A stretch of DNA of 64,000 bases from positions 95,916-159,915 of the forward strand of contig NZ_FNDS01000012.1 in the NCBI RefSeq assembly GCF_900099785.1, given 5' to 3'. The notes under the pieces were generated by a model. That model ran no database searches. It was not told the DNA's origin and saw nothing but the letters and a program-made list of their open reading frames with translations. Source of the DNA: Pseudomonas panipatensis. Lineage in GTDB: Bacteria; Pseudomonadota; Gammaproteobacteria; Pseudomonadales; Pseudomonadaceae. Below are positions 44,839-52,535 of the stretch, piece by piece; position 1 is the first letter of the stretch; the number at the start of each line of letters is the position of its first letter. Made by a program: the position numbers and the translations under genes.

Positions 44839-45881
44839 TGCAGAAGAAAGTATGGGTTCCGGCAGCCATCCTGGTGGTGGCGGTCGCCGGTTATTTCGGC
44901 CTGAGTGCATACAGCAGCAAGCAGGCGCAGAAAAGGCTCGAGGACTGGGTCTACGACCACGGACTCGATGAAAGCCTGACCTGGGAGTCGGTCAGCGCCT
45001 CGCCTTTAGGCGGCACCGTGACCCTCAAGGGTGTCGAGTTCAGCACTGCCAAGGGTCTCGACCTGAGCGTGCACGCCGAGCGCATGCAGCTCTCCGAGCT
45101 GATTGACGAGGACAGCCATACCCGGGTGCGCATGAAGGTCCAGGGTGTCACTGCTTCGCCGCAGTTGCTTCGGCTGTTCCAGAACTACGGCAGCATGACC
45201 GGCATTGGTCGCCAGGCCTCGGGCTATGGTCCCCTGCTGAGCAGTGGGCGTAACGAATTGAAGCCATTCGACATCGCTCTGTATTTCGATGCCGATGACA
45301 GCGAAGGCACCGCCGAGACCGAGTTGAGTCTCGACCTGCCGGAGCTTTTCTCCGTCGAAACGCGCTATGGCGTCGCCAACCTCAAGGACTTCAATCGCAG
45401 TATGCGGCGCTTGCAGAAGAGCCTCGACAATCTGCGCAAGAACCCCGGCTGGCCAGCGGCCGCCTTTGCCGACAGCGATGCGGACTTCGAGCATATCCTG
45501 GGGCGCGCCGAACTGACCGAAGTGAGCCTGAGCCTGAAGGACAATGGCTTGGTGAAGCGCAGTGTCGCCCTGCAGAAGCGTTACGGCGCCACTCTCGACC
45601 CGACCGCCGGCGCTGCCGACAAGCAGCGTGATGAATACTTCGAGCGGACCCTGCGCAACTTCAGCAAAAATTGCGAGAGCGGTATTCGCGATGCCGCGCC
45701 CAAGCTGATCGAGCTGTGCGAAATTGCCGTCGATGTGGCCAATGGTAAGCGCAAAGGCGTGGCCTTCAGCATCAAACCGGAAGAGCGTGTGCGCCTCGCC
45801 GATCTGGACAAGATCAGCAGTGGGGGGGCGGCCAGCAAACGTCTGGTCGAGCGTCTCAACCCCGAGGTCAGCGCTCTCTGA
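44835..45881 (+). CDS. Inner-membrane-anchored periplasmic protein (AsmA/YdgA-like pattern)
   Basis: The 348 aa protein has one N-terminal helix (about residues 6-26) and a periplasmic body. The body begins S-L-T-W-E-S-V-S-A-S-P-L-G-G-T-V-T-L-K-G-V-E-F, a beta-rich repeat reminiscent of AsmA or YdgA/DUF945 proteins. Two cysteines (N-C-E-S, L-C-E-I) lie late in the sequence. The ATG at 44835 overlaps the previous stop (ATGA); a second ATG follows immediately. It completes the three-gene operon, so the trio is probably an envelope complex. The family resemblance is weak. Confidence 0.6.
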   Translation: MMQKKVWVPAAILVVAVAGYFGLSAYSSKQAQKRLEDWVYDHGLDESLTWESVSASPLGGTVTLKGVEFSTAKGLDLSVHAERMQLSELIDEDSHTRVRMKVQGVTASPQLLRLFQNYGSMTGIGRQASGYGPLLSSGRNELKPFDIALYFDADDSEGTAETELSLDLPELFSVETRYGVANLKDFNRSMRRLQKSLDNLRKNPGWPAAAFADSDADFEHILGRAELTEVSLSLKDNGLVKRSVALQKRYGATLDPTAGAADKQRDEYFERTLRNFSKNCESGIRDAAPKLIELCEIAVDVANGKRKGVAFSIKPEERVRLADLDKISSGGAASKRLVERLNPEVSAL

Positions 45882-45889
45882 CCTGAATC

Positions 45890-45916
45890 GGCACGGTGGT
45901 CTGACTGCCGTGCCGG
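45890..45916 (+). terminator. Terminator-like hairpin after the three-gene envelope operon
   Basis: CGGCACGG (45890-45897) pairs with CCGTGCCG (45909-45916) around an eleven-base loop, eight bases beyond the stop. No U-run follows, so this is a weak terminator or transcript-end stabiliser. Confidence 0.4.
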
Positions 45917-46037
45917 TTACTGTCCCGCCCGGGCTCTTCGAGCCGTCCGCCCTGTGCTGCCAGTCAGCTGATTCTTCGCCCGCATTGGCCTCCCGCAGTA
46001 TCCTTCCCGCCCCGACCCGCGCAGCCGGAGCTTGCCC

Positions 46038-46688
46038 ATGCATTACCAGAACATCCTCTTCGACCTCGACGGCACCCTCACCGACCCGCGCGAGGGCATC
46101 ACCCGGTCGATCCAGTACGCGCTGGCGCAGTTGGGCATCGATGAGCCGGATCTGCGCCGGCTGGAGCATTTCATCGGGCCGCCGCTGTTGCAGTGCTTCA
46201 TGTCGAGCTATGGCTTCGACGAGGCGCGGGCCTGGGAGGCGGTGGCGCATTACCGGGTGCGTTTCAAGGACACCGGGTTGTATGAGAACCGGCTGTTCGA
46301 GGGCGTCGGCGAGTTGCTCGATCTGCTCGGCGGGCAGGGGCGCACGCTGTATATCGCCACCAGCAAGCCGACGGTGTTCGCCGTCGAGATCGCCCGGCAT
46401 TTCGATTTCGCCCGGCACTTCAAGATGATCTACGGCAGCGAGCTGGATGGCACGCGCACCGACAAGGTCGAGCTGATCGCGCATCTGGTGCAGCGTGAAG
46501 CGCTCGACCCGGCGCAGACGCTGATGATCGGCGACCGCAAGCATGACCTGATCGGCGCGCACCGCAATGGTTTGCGCGCCGCGGGGGTGGGCTACGGCTT
46601 TGGCAGCCGCGAGGAGTTGCTGGCGGAGCGCCCGGCGCATTATTTCGCCAGCCTGGGCGAGTTGCGCGAGGCGTTCGCCGCCGCCTGA
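46038..46688 (+). CDS. HAD-family phosphatase (Gph/5'-nucleotidase-like)
   Basis: The 216 aa cytoplasmic hydrolase has the HAD motifs: I (F-D-L-D-G-T-L-T-D, residues 8-16, nucleophile Asp), II (I-A-T-S-K), III (the Lys in D-K-V-E-L) and IV (M-I-G-D-R-K-H-D). It also has a cap domain between I and II. The ATG at 46038 follows GGAG at eight bases; a TTG two codons upstream is less likely. Related proteins remove phosphate from small phosphorylated metabolites or nucleotides; the substrate is not visible. In PAO1 this corresponds to the PA0065 type, near the gamma-CA and PrlC genes as here. Confidence 0.85.
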   Translation: MHYQNILFDLDGTLTDPREGITRSIQYALAQLGIDEPDLRRLEHFIGPPLLQCFMSSYGFDEARAWEAVAHYRVRFKDTGLYENRLFEGVGELLDLLGGQGRTLYIATSKPTVFAVEIARHFDFARHFKMIYGSELDGTRTDKVELIAHLVQREALDPAQTLMIGDRKHDLIGAHRNGLRAAGVGYGFGSREELLAERPAHYFASLGELREAFAAA

Positions 46689-46720
46689 GCCCCGGGCAAT
46701 GATGCCTGGCGTTGGCTGGT

Positions 46721-46774
46721 GAGGCGCGGCAGAACGGCCGACGGAGGGGCTCGTCGACCGTCCCCCCGCGCCTC
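46721..46774. terminator. Nested bidirectional hairpin between the HAD gene and the TauD-like gene
   Basis: GAGGCGCGG (46721-46729) pairs with CCGCGCCTC (46766-46774), and inside it GACGG (46740-46744) pairs with CCGTC (46758-46762). The structure fills the 95-base gap between two convergent stops and probably ends both transcripts. Confidence 0.6.
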
Positions 46775-46783
46775 ATTGCGGGG

Positions 46784-47668
46784 TCAGAACGGCCGGCTGC
46801 CGCTCAGGCTGATGCGCTTGAGGCGCCGGCGTTCGCTGGCCGGGAAGGCGTTGCGGCCGTGCAGGGTGGCCTGGTTGTCCCACCAGACGATGTCGCCCAC
46901 CGCCCATTGGTGCGTGTAGATCAGTTCCGGCTGTTGCAGGTGCGCGCGCAGGCGTTCGATCAGCGCCTGGCCACGCTCCGCGGCGTAGCCGGGGATTTCC
47001 ACTTCGGTGTGCACGCTGAGGTAGATCACCCGCTGGCCGCTTTCCGGGTGGGTGCGCACCAGCGGGTGCTCGCTGCCTTGGATCGGTTCGATGTCCGGCG
47101 TGCGATAGCGGATGTGGCCGCCGGTGTAGCCGTTCTTCAGGCGCACGAAGGGGTTGTAGTTGATCAGCCGCAGGCCGTCGATTTCCGCGCGGGTGGCGTC
47201 GTCCAGGCGCTGGTAGGCCAGGGCCAGGTTGGTGAATTGGGTCTCGCCGCCGTGCTGCGGCACTTCCAGGGCGTAGAGGAAGGAGCCGGAGGAGGGCAGT
47301 GGCGTCCACTGGTGGTCGATGTGCGCCGGCAGGGCGAAGTTGCCCAGTTCGCCGTCGCCGGTGTTGGCGACCTTGACGATGTCCGGGGCCTTGCCGTCGG
47401 CGCCGGAGGAGAGCACCGGGACATCCGCCGGTGGCTGGAACACGGCGCCGAACAGGGTGGCGAAGCGCAGGTACTGCGCGTCGTCGAGGTGCTGGTTCCT
47501 GAAGATCAGGACGTGGTGGTCGCGCTGGGCCTGCTTGATCGCCAGGATCTGCTCGGGCGTCAGTGGCTGGCGCGCGTCCAGGCCACGGACTTCGGCGCCG
47601 AGCGGGGCGTCGAGGGGGACGATGGCGAAGGTGTCGGGGGTGATTTTCAGGGCGGCGGATTGGCTCAT
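46784..47668 (-). CDS. TauD/TfdA-family Fe(II)/2-oxoglutarate dioxygenase
   Basis: The 294 aa enzyme has the facial-triad ligands His116-x-Asp118 (A-H-I-D-H-Q) and distal His270 (W-W-D-N-Q-A-T-L-H-G-R), followed by an R-R-R-L-K-R stretch with the 2-oxoglutarate-binding Arg. It oxidises a sulfonate, sulfate ester or similar substrate with oxygen and 2-oxoglutarate. It is divergent in sequence from the adjacent AtsK; the N-terminus (G-A-E-V-R-G-L-D) is the usual family start. It lies in the ats region, 86 bases after atsK, with a hairpin in between. Its substrate is not known; sulfur scavenging is the likely context. Confidence 0.88.
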   Translation of the reverse strand: MSQSAALKITPDTFAIVPLDAPLGAEVRGLDARQPLTPEQILAIKQAQRDHHVLIFRNQHLDDAQYLRFATLFGAVFQPPADVPVLSSGADGKAPDIVKVANTGDGELGNFALPAHIDHQWTPLPSSGSFLYALEVPQHGGETQFTNLALAYQRLDDATRAEIDGLRLINYNPFVRLKNGYTGGHIRYRTPDIEPIQGSEHPLVRTHPESGQRVIYLSVHTEVEIPGYAAERGQALIERLRAHLQQPELIYTHQWAVGDIVWWDNQATLHGRNAFPASERRRLKRISLSGSRPF

Positions 47669-47697
47669 GGCGGGTACTCCGTATCAGGCTGGGGTTG

Positions 47698-47741
47698 CCC
47701 TCTGCCGAGCCCTCTCGCTGCAGGGAGGGCCGGGCAGAGGG
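47698..47741 (-). other. Long intercistronic stem-loop between atsK and the TauD-like gene
   Basis: CCCTCTGCC (47698-47706) pairs with GGCAGAGGG (47733-47741), and GCCCTC (47709-47714) pairs with GAGGGC (47725-47730), separated by a two-base internal loop on each side. It sits between the stop of atsK and the start of the downstream dioxygenase and could attenuate, end or stabilise the transcript. Confidence 0.6.
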
Positions 47742-47754
47742 GGCGGCGCAAGGC

Positions 47755-48657
47755 TCAGACTTTCTTGATCGTCCGGCTGCGTTGGCCGTCGATGCCCACC
47801 GGCACTTCGCCGGCCAGGGTCACGCGGCGCACGATGCGCGGCTGGGTGGCGTAGTCGTCGACGGCGTAGTGCTGGGTCGCGCGGTTGTCCCAGATGGCCA
47901 CGTCGCCGGCCTGCCAGCGCCAGCGCACGGTGTTTTCCAGGCGCGTGACGTGGCTTTGCAGCACCGCGAAGAGGTGCGCCGAGTCGTGTTGCGAGAGGCC
48001 CTTGAGGCGCTTCACGAAGTGGCCGAGGAGCAGCGTGCGTTCGCCGCTGATGGGGTGCACGCGCACCACCGGGTGCTCGGTTTCGTAGAGGGTCGAGGTG
48101 AACACCTTGCGGTAGTGCTCCAGTTGCTCGACCGAGGCGCTTGGTCTGGCGCTGGCGTAGTCGTATTCGTTGCTGTGCACCGCCCAGAGCTTGTCGGCCA
48201 GCAGCTTGAGTTCGTCCGGCAGGTCGTCGTAGGCGCTCGCGGTGTTGGCCCAGACGGTATCGCCGCCGGCGGCCGGGGCCACCACGCTGCGCAGGATCGA
48301 GGCCTTCGGGTAGGCGTCGACGAAGGTCACGTCGGTGTGCCAGGAGTTGGCCCGGCGGCCTTCGGCGCCGTCCAGTTCGAGCAGGTATTCGGTGCCGTCG
48401 CGGACCGGCACCGTGGGGTGCGCCACCGGGCTGCCGAGCAGTTTGGCGAAGGCTTCCTGGCCCTGGTCGTCGAGCTGGGTCTGGCCGCGGAAGAAGATCA
48501 CCTTGTGCTGGATCAGGGCGGCCTGGATGGCCTCCACCGTCGCCGCGTCGAGGTGGCCGGAGAGGGTCACGCCACGGATTTCCGCGCCGATGCGCCCGGC
48601 CACCGGGTGGATGTCGAGTGCGATGGTCGGTTGTACGGCGTGTGCTGCGTTGCTCAT
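47755..48657 (-). CDS. atsK: Alkylsulfatase AtsK (Fe(II)/2-oxoglutarate-dependent)
   Basis: The 300 aa protein cleaves alkyl sulfate esters oxidatively to aldehyde and sulfate, letting the cell use them as sulfur source. The metal ligands are His107-x-Asp109 (S-W-H-T-D-V) and His263 (D-N-R-A-T-Q-H-Y). The C-terminal R-I-V-R-R-V-T-L holds the 2-oxoglutarate Arg. The sequence, including G-A-E-I-R-G-V and [10 protein letters not shown], closely matches my recollection of the P. putida S-313 AtsK. The ATG at 48657 gives M-S-N-A-A-H; the frame upstream overlaps the TonB receptor 3' end and is not used. Confidence 0.9.
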   Translation of the reverse strand: MSNAAHAVQPTIALDIHPVAGRIGAEIRGVTLSGHLDAATVEAIQAALIQHKVIFFRGQTQLDDQGQEAFAKLLGSPVAHPTVPVRDGTEYLLELDGAEGRRANSWHTDVTFVDAYPKASILRSVVAPAAGGDTVWANTASAYDDLPDELKLLADKLWAVHSNEYDYASARPSASVEQLEHYRKVFTSTLYETEHPVVRVHPISGERTLLLGHFVKRLKGLSQHDSAHLFAVLQSHVTRLENTVRWRWQAGDVAIWDNRATQHYAVDDYATQPRIVRRVTLAGEVPVGIDGQRSRTIKKV

Positions 48658-48727
48658 CTGTCTTTCCTCATGCTGTAGGGAGTACTGCAAAGGGCCACGG
48701 CGAACGGCTGCGCGCGGCGAGTGGGAT

Positions 48728-51130
48728 CTAGAAGTCGTAGCGAAGCGAGGCACCGAGGGTCCGCGGTTGCCCGACCGAGGCGGTGTAGGAGCCGTTGAGG
48801 CTGGCGAAGGCCGCCAGGTAGTACTCCTTGTCGAAGGCGTTCTTCAGCCAGACCGACGCATCCAACTGGCCGTCGCCGAGGTCGTGGCGCAGGCCCACGG
48901 AGAAGTTGGCCAGGCCGTAGCCGGGAATCTTCGAGAGGCTGGAGTCGTCCAGCGTGCCTTCGGCTTCGGAGCGGTAGGCGTAGCTGGCGCTGACGTAGGG
49001 CTCGAAGCGGTTCTCCAGTTGCCACTTGTATTCGCCGTTGAGGTTGGCGATCCATTTCGAGGCGCCGACCACGCGCTTGCCGCTGAGGTCGCAGGTGGCC
49101 GGGGCGCCGGGCTGGGTGCTGATTTCCGCCGGGCACGGGGCGTCCTTGAACGACAGGTAGGTGACGTCGTTGTAGGAGCCGTTGAAATTCAGCGTCAGGC
49201 CGCGCAGCGGCAGCGCGGTGGCCTCGAATTCCAGGCCGCGCGAGCGCACGTCGCCGGCGTTGGACAACACCTGCACCAGTTGCGAGGAGCCGGCCGGCTG
49301 GTAGTAGGTGGTCGCCTGGTAGCCGTGGATGCCGGTCCAGAACAGGTTGGCGTTGAGCTGCAGGCGCCGGTCGAAGAGGGTCGACTTGATGCCCAGTTCG
49401 GCGTCGTTGGCGCGCTCCGGGCCGACCAGCAGCGAGTCGGCGCCGGCGGTCGGCGCGCTGGCCACCGCCAGGTTCACCCCGCCGGATTTCTCTCCGTGGG
49501 ACAGCGAGGCGTAGCCGAGCAGGTCGTCGTTGAACTGGTAGCTCAGGCTGAGCAGCGCCGAGGGCGCGAAGCTGTACAGGCTGAGGTCGCCGGAGTCATA
49601 GGCGCCGAGCTGGTTCCTGCGCACCGTGGCGGCGGCCCCGCTGACGGCGGCGCCGCCGACCGGGTCGAAGCGCTGCACCTTGGCGTCCTTCTCTTCGTAG
49701 GTGCCACGCAGGCCGGCGGTGAAGTCGAGTTTGTCGGTGAGGTGCCAGGTGCCTTGGGAGAAGAGCGCGAAGCTGTTCGTCTCGATCTTGCCGTTGGCCT
49801 TGCTGTAGGTGTCGTTCAGCGCGTTGAGGTTGGTCCCCAGCAGGTATCTGTCCGCTTGCGGCCCGTAGTAGGTGAAGGTGCGGTTGCCGAGGTTCTGGTT
49901 GAAGGCGTAGGCGCCGAGCACATAGTCGAAGGCGCCGCCGGTGGGCGAGGCCAGGCGGATTTCCTGGGAGAACTGGCGGTCGTTGACCTGCACCCCGGTG
50001 TTGCGGATCGCCGAGACGTTGAGCTGTTCGTCGTTGGCCGGGGTGAAGTTCCAGAAGCGGTAGGCGCTGATCGAGGTCAGGGTGAAGTCGTTGTCGAGCT
50101 TCCAGTTGGCCTCCACCGAGCTGCCGCCCTGATGCACGCTGACGTGCTGGCGGCTGTCGATGTTGACCTTGTCCCGGCCCGGATCGCTGATCGGCGAGGC
50201 GCCGACCAGCGCCGCGCGCTGCCAGAACTTCGGCGCGGCGCCGTAGACCACCATGCTGCCGTAGCTGGAGTCTTCCTCGTTGTAGTCGTTGATGAAGCGC
50301 AGGCTGAAGTCGTCGTGCGGCTTGTACAGCAGCTGTCCGCGGATGCCCTGGCGCTCGCCGCCGTTGAGCTTGTTGCCGTCGTGGACGTTGGTGATGTAGC
50401 CGTCGTCGCGCGTGTGGTAGGCCGAGACGCGCCCGGCCAGGCTGTCGGTGAGCGGGCCGGAGACAGTGCCTCGACCCTGGAAGTAGCCTTCCTGGCCGCC
50501 GGAGACTTCGATGGTGCGCTCGGGGGTGAAGGTCGGCGCGCGGGTGCTGATGTTGAGCACGCCGGCGGTGGTGTTCTTGCCGAACAGGGTGCCCTGCGGG
50601 CCGCGCAGCAGTTCGAGCTGCTCGATGTCGAGCAGGTCGAATACCGCCATGCCCGGACGGCCCAGGTAGACGTTGTCCAGGTAGACCCCGGCGGAGCCTT
50701 CCAGGCCGTCGCTGGCCGGGTTGTTGCCGATGCCGCGCACGGCGATGCTCGATTGCCGCGCGTGGATGAAGGCGACGTTGACGCTGGGCAGCACTTGCTG
50801 CAGGTCCTGCACTTTGCTGATGCGCTGGCTTTCCAGGGTGGCGCCGTCGAGCACGGTGAGCGGCGTCGGCACCTTCTGCGAATCCTCTTCGCGGCGCCGC
50901 GCGGTGACCGTGACCTTGCCCAGGGCGGTGGCCGACGGGTTGTCTTTGCGGGTGTCGCTGGCGCTTTGTTCGGTGCTGGGCGTGGTCGTCTGCGCGTCGT
51001 TCTGCTCGGCTGCCTGCAGCGGCAGGGCGCCGCCCAGGGCGAGCAGCAGGACCCAGGCGTAGTCGGGCACGCCCGGCCACGCTCGGCCGGTACGCAGGAG
51101 GGGGTGGGCTTGCGGGACTGTCGAACTCAT
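48728..51130 (-). CDS. TonB-dependent outer-membrane receptor for sulfate esters (SftP-like)
   Basis: The 800 aa protein has a signal peptide (about residues 20-41), a TonB-box-like segment, and a plug domain (about 75-200: [35 protein letters not shown]). A 22-strand-type beta barrel follows, ending L-R-Y-D-F with the terminal Phe needed for outer-membrane insertion. It imports a sulfur compound with TonB energy; the P. putida sulfate-ester receptor SftP stands in the same context. It starts 132 bases after the small leader ORF and precedes atsK. The exact ligand is inferred. Confidence 0.88.
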   Translation of the reverse strand: MSSTVPQAHPLLRTGRAWPGVPDYAWVLLLALGGALPLQAAEQNDAQTTTPSTEQSASDTRKDNPSATALGKVTVTARRREEDSQKVPTPLTVLDGATLESQRISKVQDLQQVLPSVNVAFIHARQSSIAVRGIGNNPASDGLEGSAGVYLDNVYLGRPGMAVFDLLDIEQLELLRGPQGTLFGKNTTAGVLNISTRAPTFTPERTIEVSGGQEGYFQGRGTVSGPLTDSLAGRVSAYHTRDDGYITNVHDGNKLNGGERQGIRGQLLYKPHDDFSLRFINDYNEEDSSYGSMVVYGAAPKFWQRAALVGASPISDPGRDKVNIDSRQHVSVHQGGSSVEANWKLDNDFTLTSISAYRFWNFTPANDEQLNVSAIRNTGVQVNDRQFSQEIRLASPTGGAFDYVLGAYAFNQNLGNRTFTYYGPQADRYLLGTNLNALNDTYSKANGKIETNSFALFSQGTWHLTDKLDFTAGLRGTYEEKDAKVQRFDPVGGAAVSGAAATVRRNQLGAYDSGDLSLYSFAPSALLSLSYQFNDDLLGYASLSHGEKSGGVNLAVASAPTAGADSLLVGPERANDAELGIKSTLFDRRLQLNANLFWTGIHGYQATTYYQPAGSSQLVQVLSNAGDVRSRGLEFEATALPLRGLTLNFNGSYNDVTYLSFKDAPCPAEISTQPGAPATCDLSGKRVVGASKWIANLNGEYKWQLENRFEPYVSASYAYRSEAEGTLDDSSLSKIPGYGLANFSVGLRHDLGDGQLDASVWLKNAFDKEYYLAAFASLNGSYTASVGQPRTLGASLRYDF

Positions 51131-51262
51131 CGAGTGGATTCCTTGACGATAGGCGCCGCCCGCTTTCTTCGGGCAACAGGGGGCCGCGCCAGGCGGTCGC
51201 TGGCGAAAGCGGCTCTCTTCGATTGGCTGGGCCTGGCCCTTAGGGCTCAGGCACCGGGGTGA

Positions 51263-51334
51263 TCAGCGGCGACAGCCGCGCGGGGGGCACATTCGCGCCG
51301 ACAGGGGGGAAACGGCGAAACGCTGGGTAGCCAT
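51263..51334 (-). CDS. Candidate 23-residue cysteine-containing leader peptide
   Basis: A 24-codon minus-strand frame (ATG 51334, TGA 51263) has AGGAG eight bases before the ATG, the strongest RBS of the region. It ends in R-M-C-P-P-R-G-C-R-R, with two cysteines close to the stop. A longer in-frame ATG at 51358 has a poor RBS. It lies directly upstream of the sulfate-ester TonB receptor gene in the same direction; between the two are short dyads (CGCCAG/CTGGCG and GCCCG/CGGGC). Cys codons in a leader before a sulfur-scavenging operon suggest attenuation or a sulfur-responsive leader, which is inference. I do not recognise a family, and the peptide may not be stable. Confidence 0.5.
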   Translation of the reverse strand: MATQRFAVSPLSARMCPPRGCRR

Positions 51335-51487
51335 CGGGCAGCTCCTGGTCGTGTGCATATTCTTATTTCTTAATCGAATAGATTTAAGTTTTATTCTTCG
51401 TTGACGGAATAAGAGCTTGCATTTAAAACCAGCGCATCTCCGACGGCAAATGCCTTTGTCCAATATTTTCAATGCCGGTAAAGCATC
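51335..51487. promoter_or_regulatory. Divergent AT-rich promoter/operator region between the leader ORF and the LysR gene
   Basis: The segment is AT-rich in a GC-rich genome and contains the dyad CTTAATC-N5-GATTTAAG (51369-51388), flanked by CTTATT (51362-51367) and AATAAG (51408-51413). LysR-type regulators bind such T-N11-A dyads in the divergent region of their own gene and its target. The position fits autoregulation of the LysR gene and control of the TonB receptor operon. The exact sites are not proven. Confidence 0.5.
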
Positions 51488-52408
51488 ATGGATCTGCGCC
51501 AACTGCGTTACTTCATCGCCCTCACCGAACACCGCAGTTTCGTTCGCGCGGCCGATGCCATGGGCATCACCCAGCCGGCCTTCAGCCGCAGCATCCAGGG
51601 CCTGGAACAGGAACTCGGTTGCCAGTTGGTCGACCGTGGCAGCAAGGAACTGCGCCCCACGCCGGAGGGCCAGGTGGTGCTGCAGCACGCCTTGAGCCTG
51701 GTGCAGGGCGCGGCCAACCTGACCCAGGAAATCACCCAGTTGAACAAGCTCGACGCCGGTGAACTGCACTTCGGTTGCGGCCCGGCGCCGGCACAGAAAC
51801 TGGTGCCGGATGCGCTGGCGGAATTGATCCAGCGCCACCCGCGCCTGCAGATCCGCTACGAGGTCGACAACTGGGAACGCCTGAGCCGCAGCCTGGCGCG
51901 CGAGGAGATCGAATTCTTCGTCGCCGACATCCGCCAGTTCGAGGCCGACCCGAACTTCCAGACGCGCCCGCTGCATCCGCGGCGCGGTTTCTTCTTCTGC
52001 CGCGCGGGGCATCCGCTGCTGGCCAAGGACAGCCTCTCGACCAATGATCTGTTCGCCTACCCGCTGGCCTCCTCGCGGATGCCGCCGGGGGTGCGCAAGC
52101 TGCTCGCCAACCTCAGCGGCAAGGCCGACCTGCAGGCGAACGTCCAGTGCGAGGACATGACCTCGCTGATCCGCATCGTCGCGCAGACCGAGGCCATCGG
52201 CCTGGGCACCGAAGACGGCCTGCGCGCGGCGCTGGCCAGCGGCGAACTGCACCGCCTGCAGGTGCGCAACCTGCCGCCCAACATCGACGGCCTGCACGCC
52301 CACTGCGGCATCGTCAGCCGCACCGGCTACCGCTTCTCGGCGGCGGCGCGGGCGCTGATCGAAACCCTGGTGCGGCTGGACAGCGAAGGGGACAGCGCGC
52401 TGGCCTGA
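51488..52408 (+). CDS. sftR: LysR-type regulator of sulfate-ester utilisation (SftR-like)
   Basis: The 306 aa protein has an N-terminal winged helix-turn-helix (M-D-L-R-Q-L-R-Y-F-I-A-L-T-E-H-R-S-F, then A-F-S-R-S-I-Q-G-L-E) and a substrate-binding co-inducer domain (about 90-300). Its divergent position beside the TonB receptor, AtsK and atsRBC genes matches the P. putida SftR, which controls sulfate-ester genes according to sulfur status. The gene name is given by analogy. The co-inducer is not known. The start ATG has a moderate RBS (G-G-T-A-A-A-G-C). Confidence 0.82.
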   Translation: MDLRQLRYFIALTEHRSFVRAADAMGITQPAFSRSIQGLEQELGCQLVDRGSKELRPTPEGQVVLQHALSLVQGAANLTQEITQLNKLDAGELHFGCGPAPAQKLVPDALAELIQRHPRLQIRYEVDNWERLSRSLAREEIEFFVADIRQFEADPNFQTRPLHPRRGFFFCRAGHPLLAKDSLSTNDLFAYPLASSRMPPGVRKLLANLSGKADLQANVQCEDMTSLIRIVAQTEAIGLGTEDGLRAALASGELHRLQVRNLPPNIDGLHAHCGIVSRTGYRFSAAARALIETLVRLDSEGDSALA

Positions 52409-52460
52409 GCGGCCACGGCGCCCGTGCCCCCGGCTGCGGGGCTTGGCGGGTGGGCGCGTT

Positions 52461-52525
52461 CGTAGGATGGGACGAGCGGAGCGATACCCATCGATGGGTA
52501 TCGCTTCGCTCCACGCCTTCCTACG
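52461..52525. repeat. Intergenic palindromic repeat (REP-like) between convergent genes
   Basis: A 65-base inverted repeat. Its 24-base core (52481-52504) is a perfect palindrome centred on CCATCGATGG, and the outer arms CGTAGGA/TCCTACG pair. It resembles a palindrome I have seen scattered between genes in Pseudomonas genomes. It lies between the convergent sftR and atsR stops and could act as a bidirectional terminator. This is the only copy I found in the window. Confidence 0.7.
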
Positions 52526-52535
52526 GCGGTGTGGG

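Noticed and set aside
51263..52303. Long minus-strand frame (346 codons) across the LysR gene
   Set aside because: Most of it is antisense to the LysR gene; only its last 23 codons, which have their own RBS, are kept as the leader candidate.
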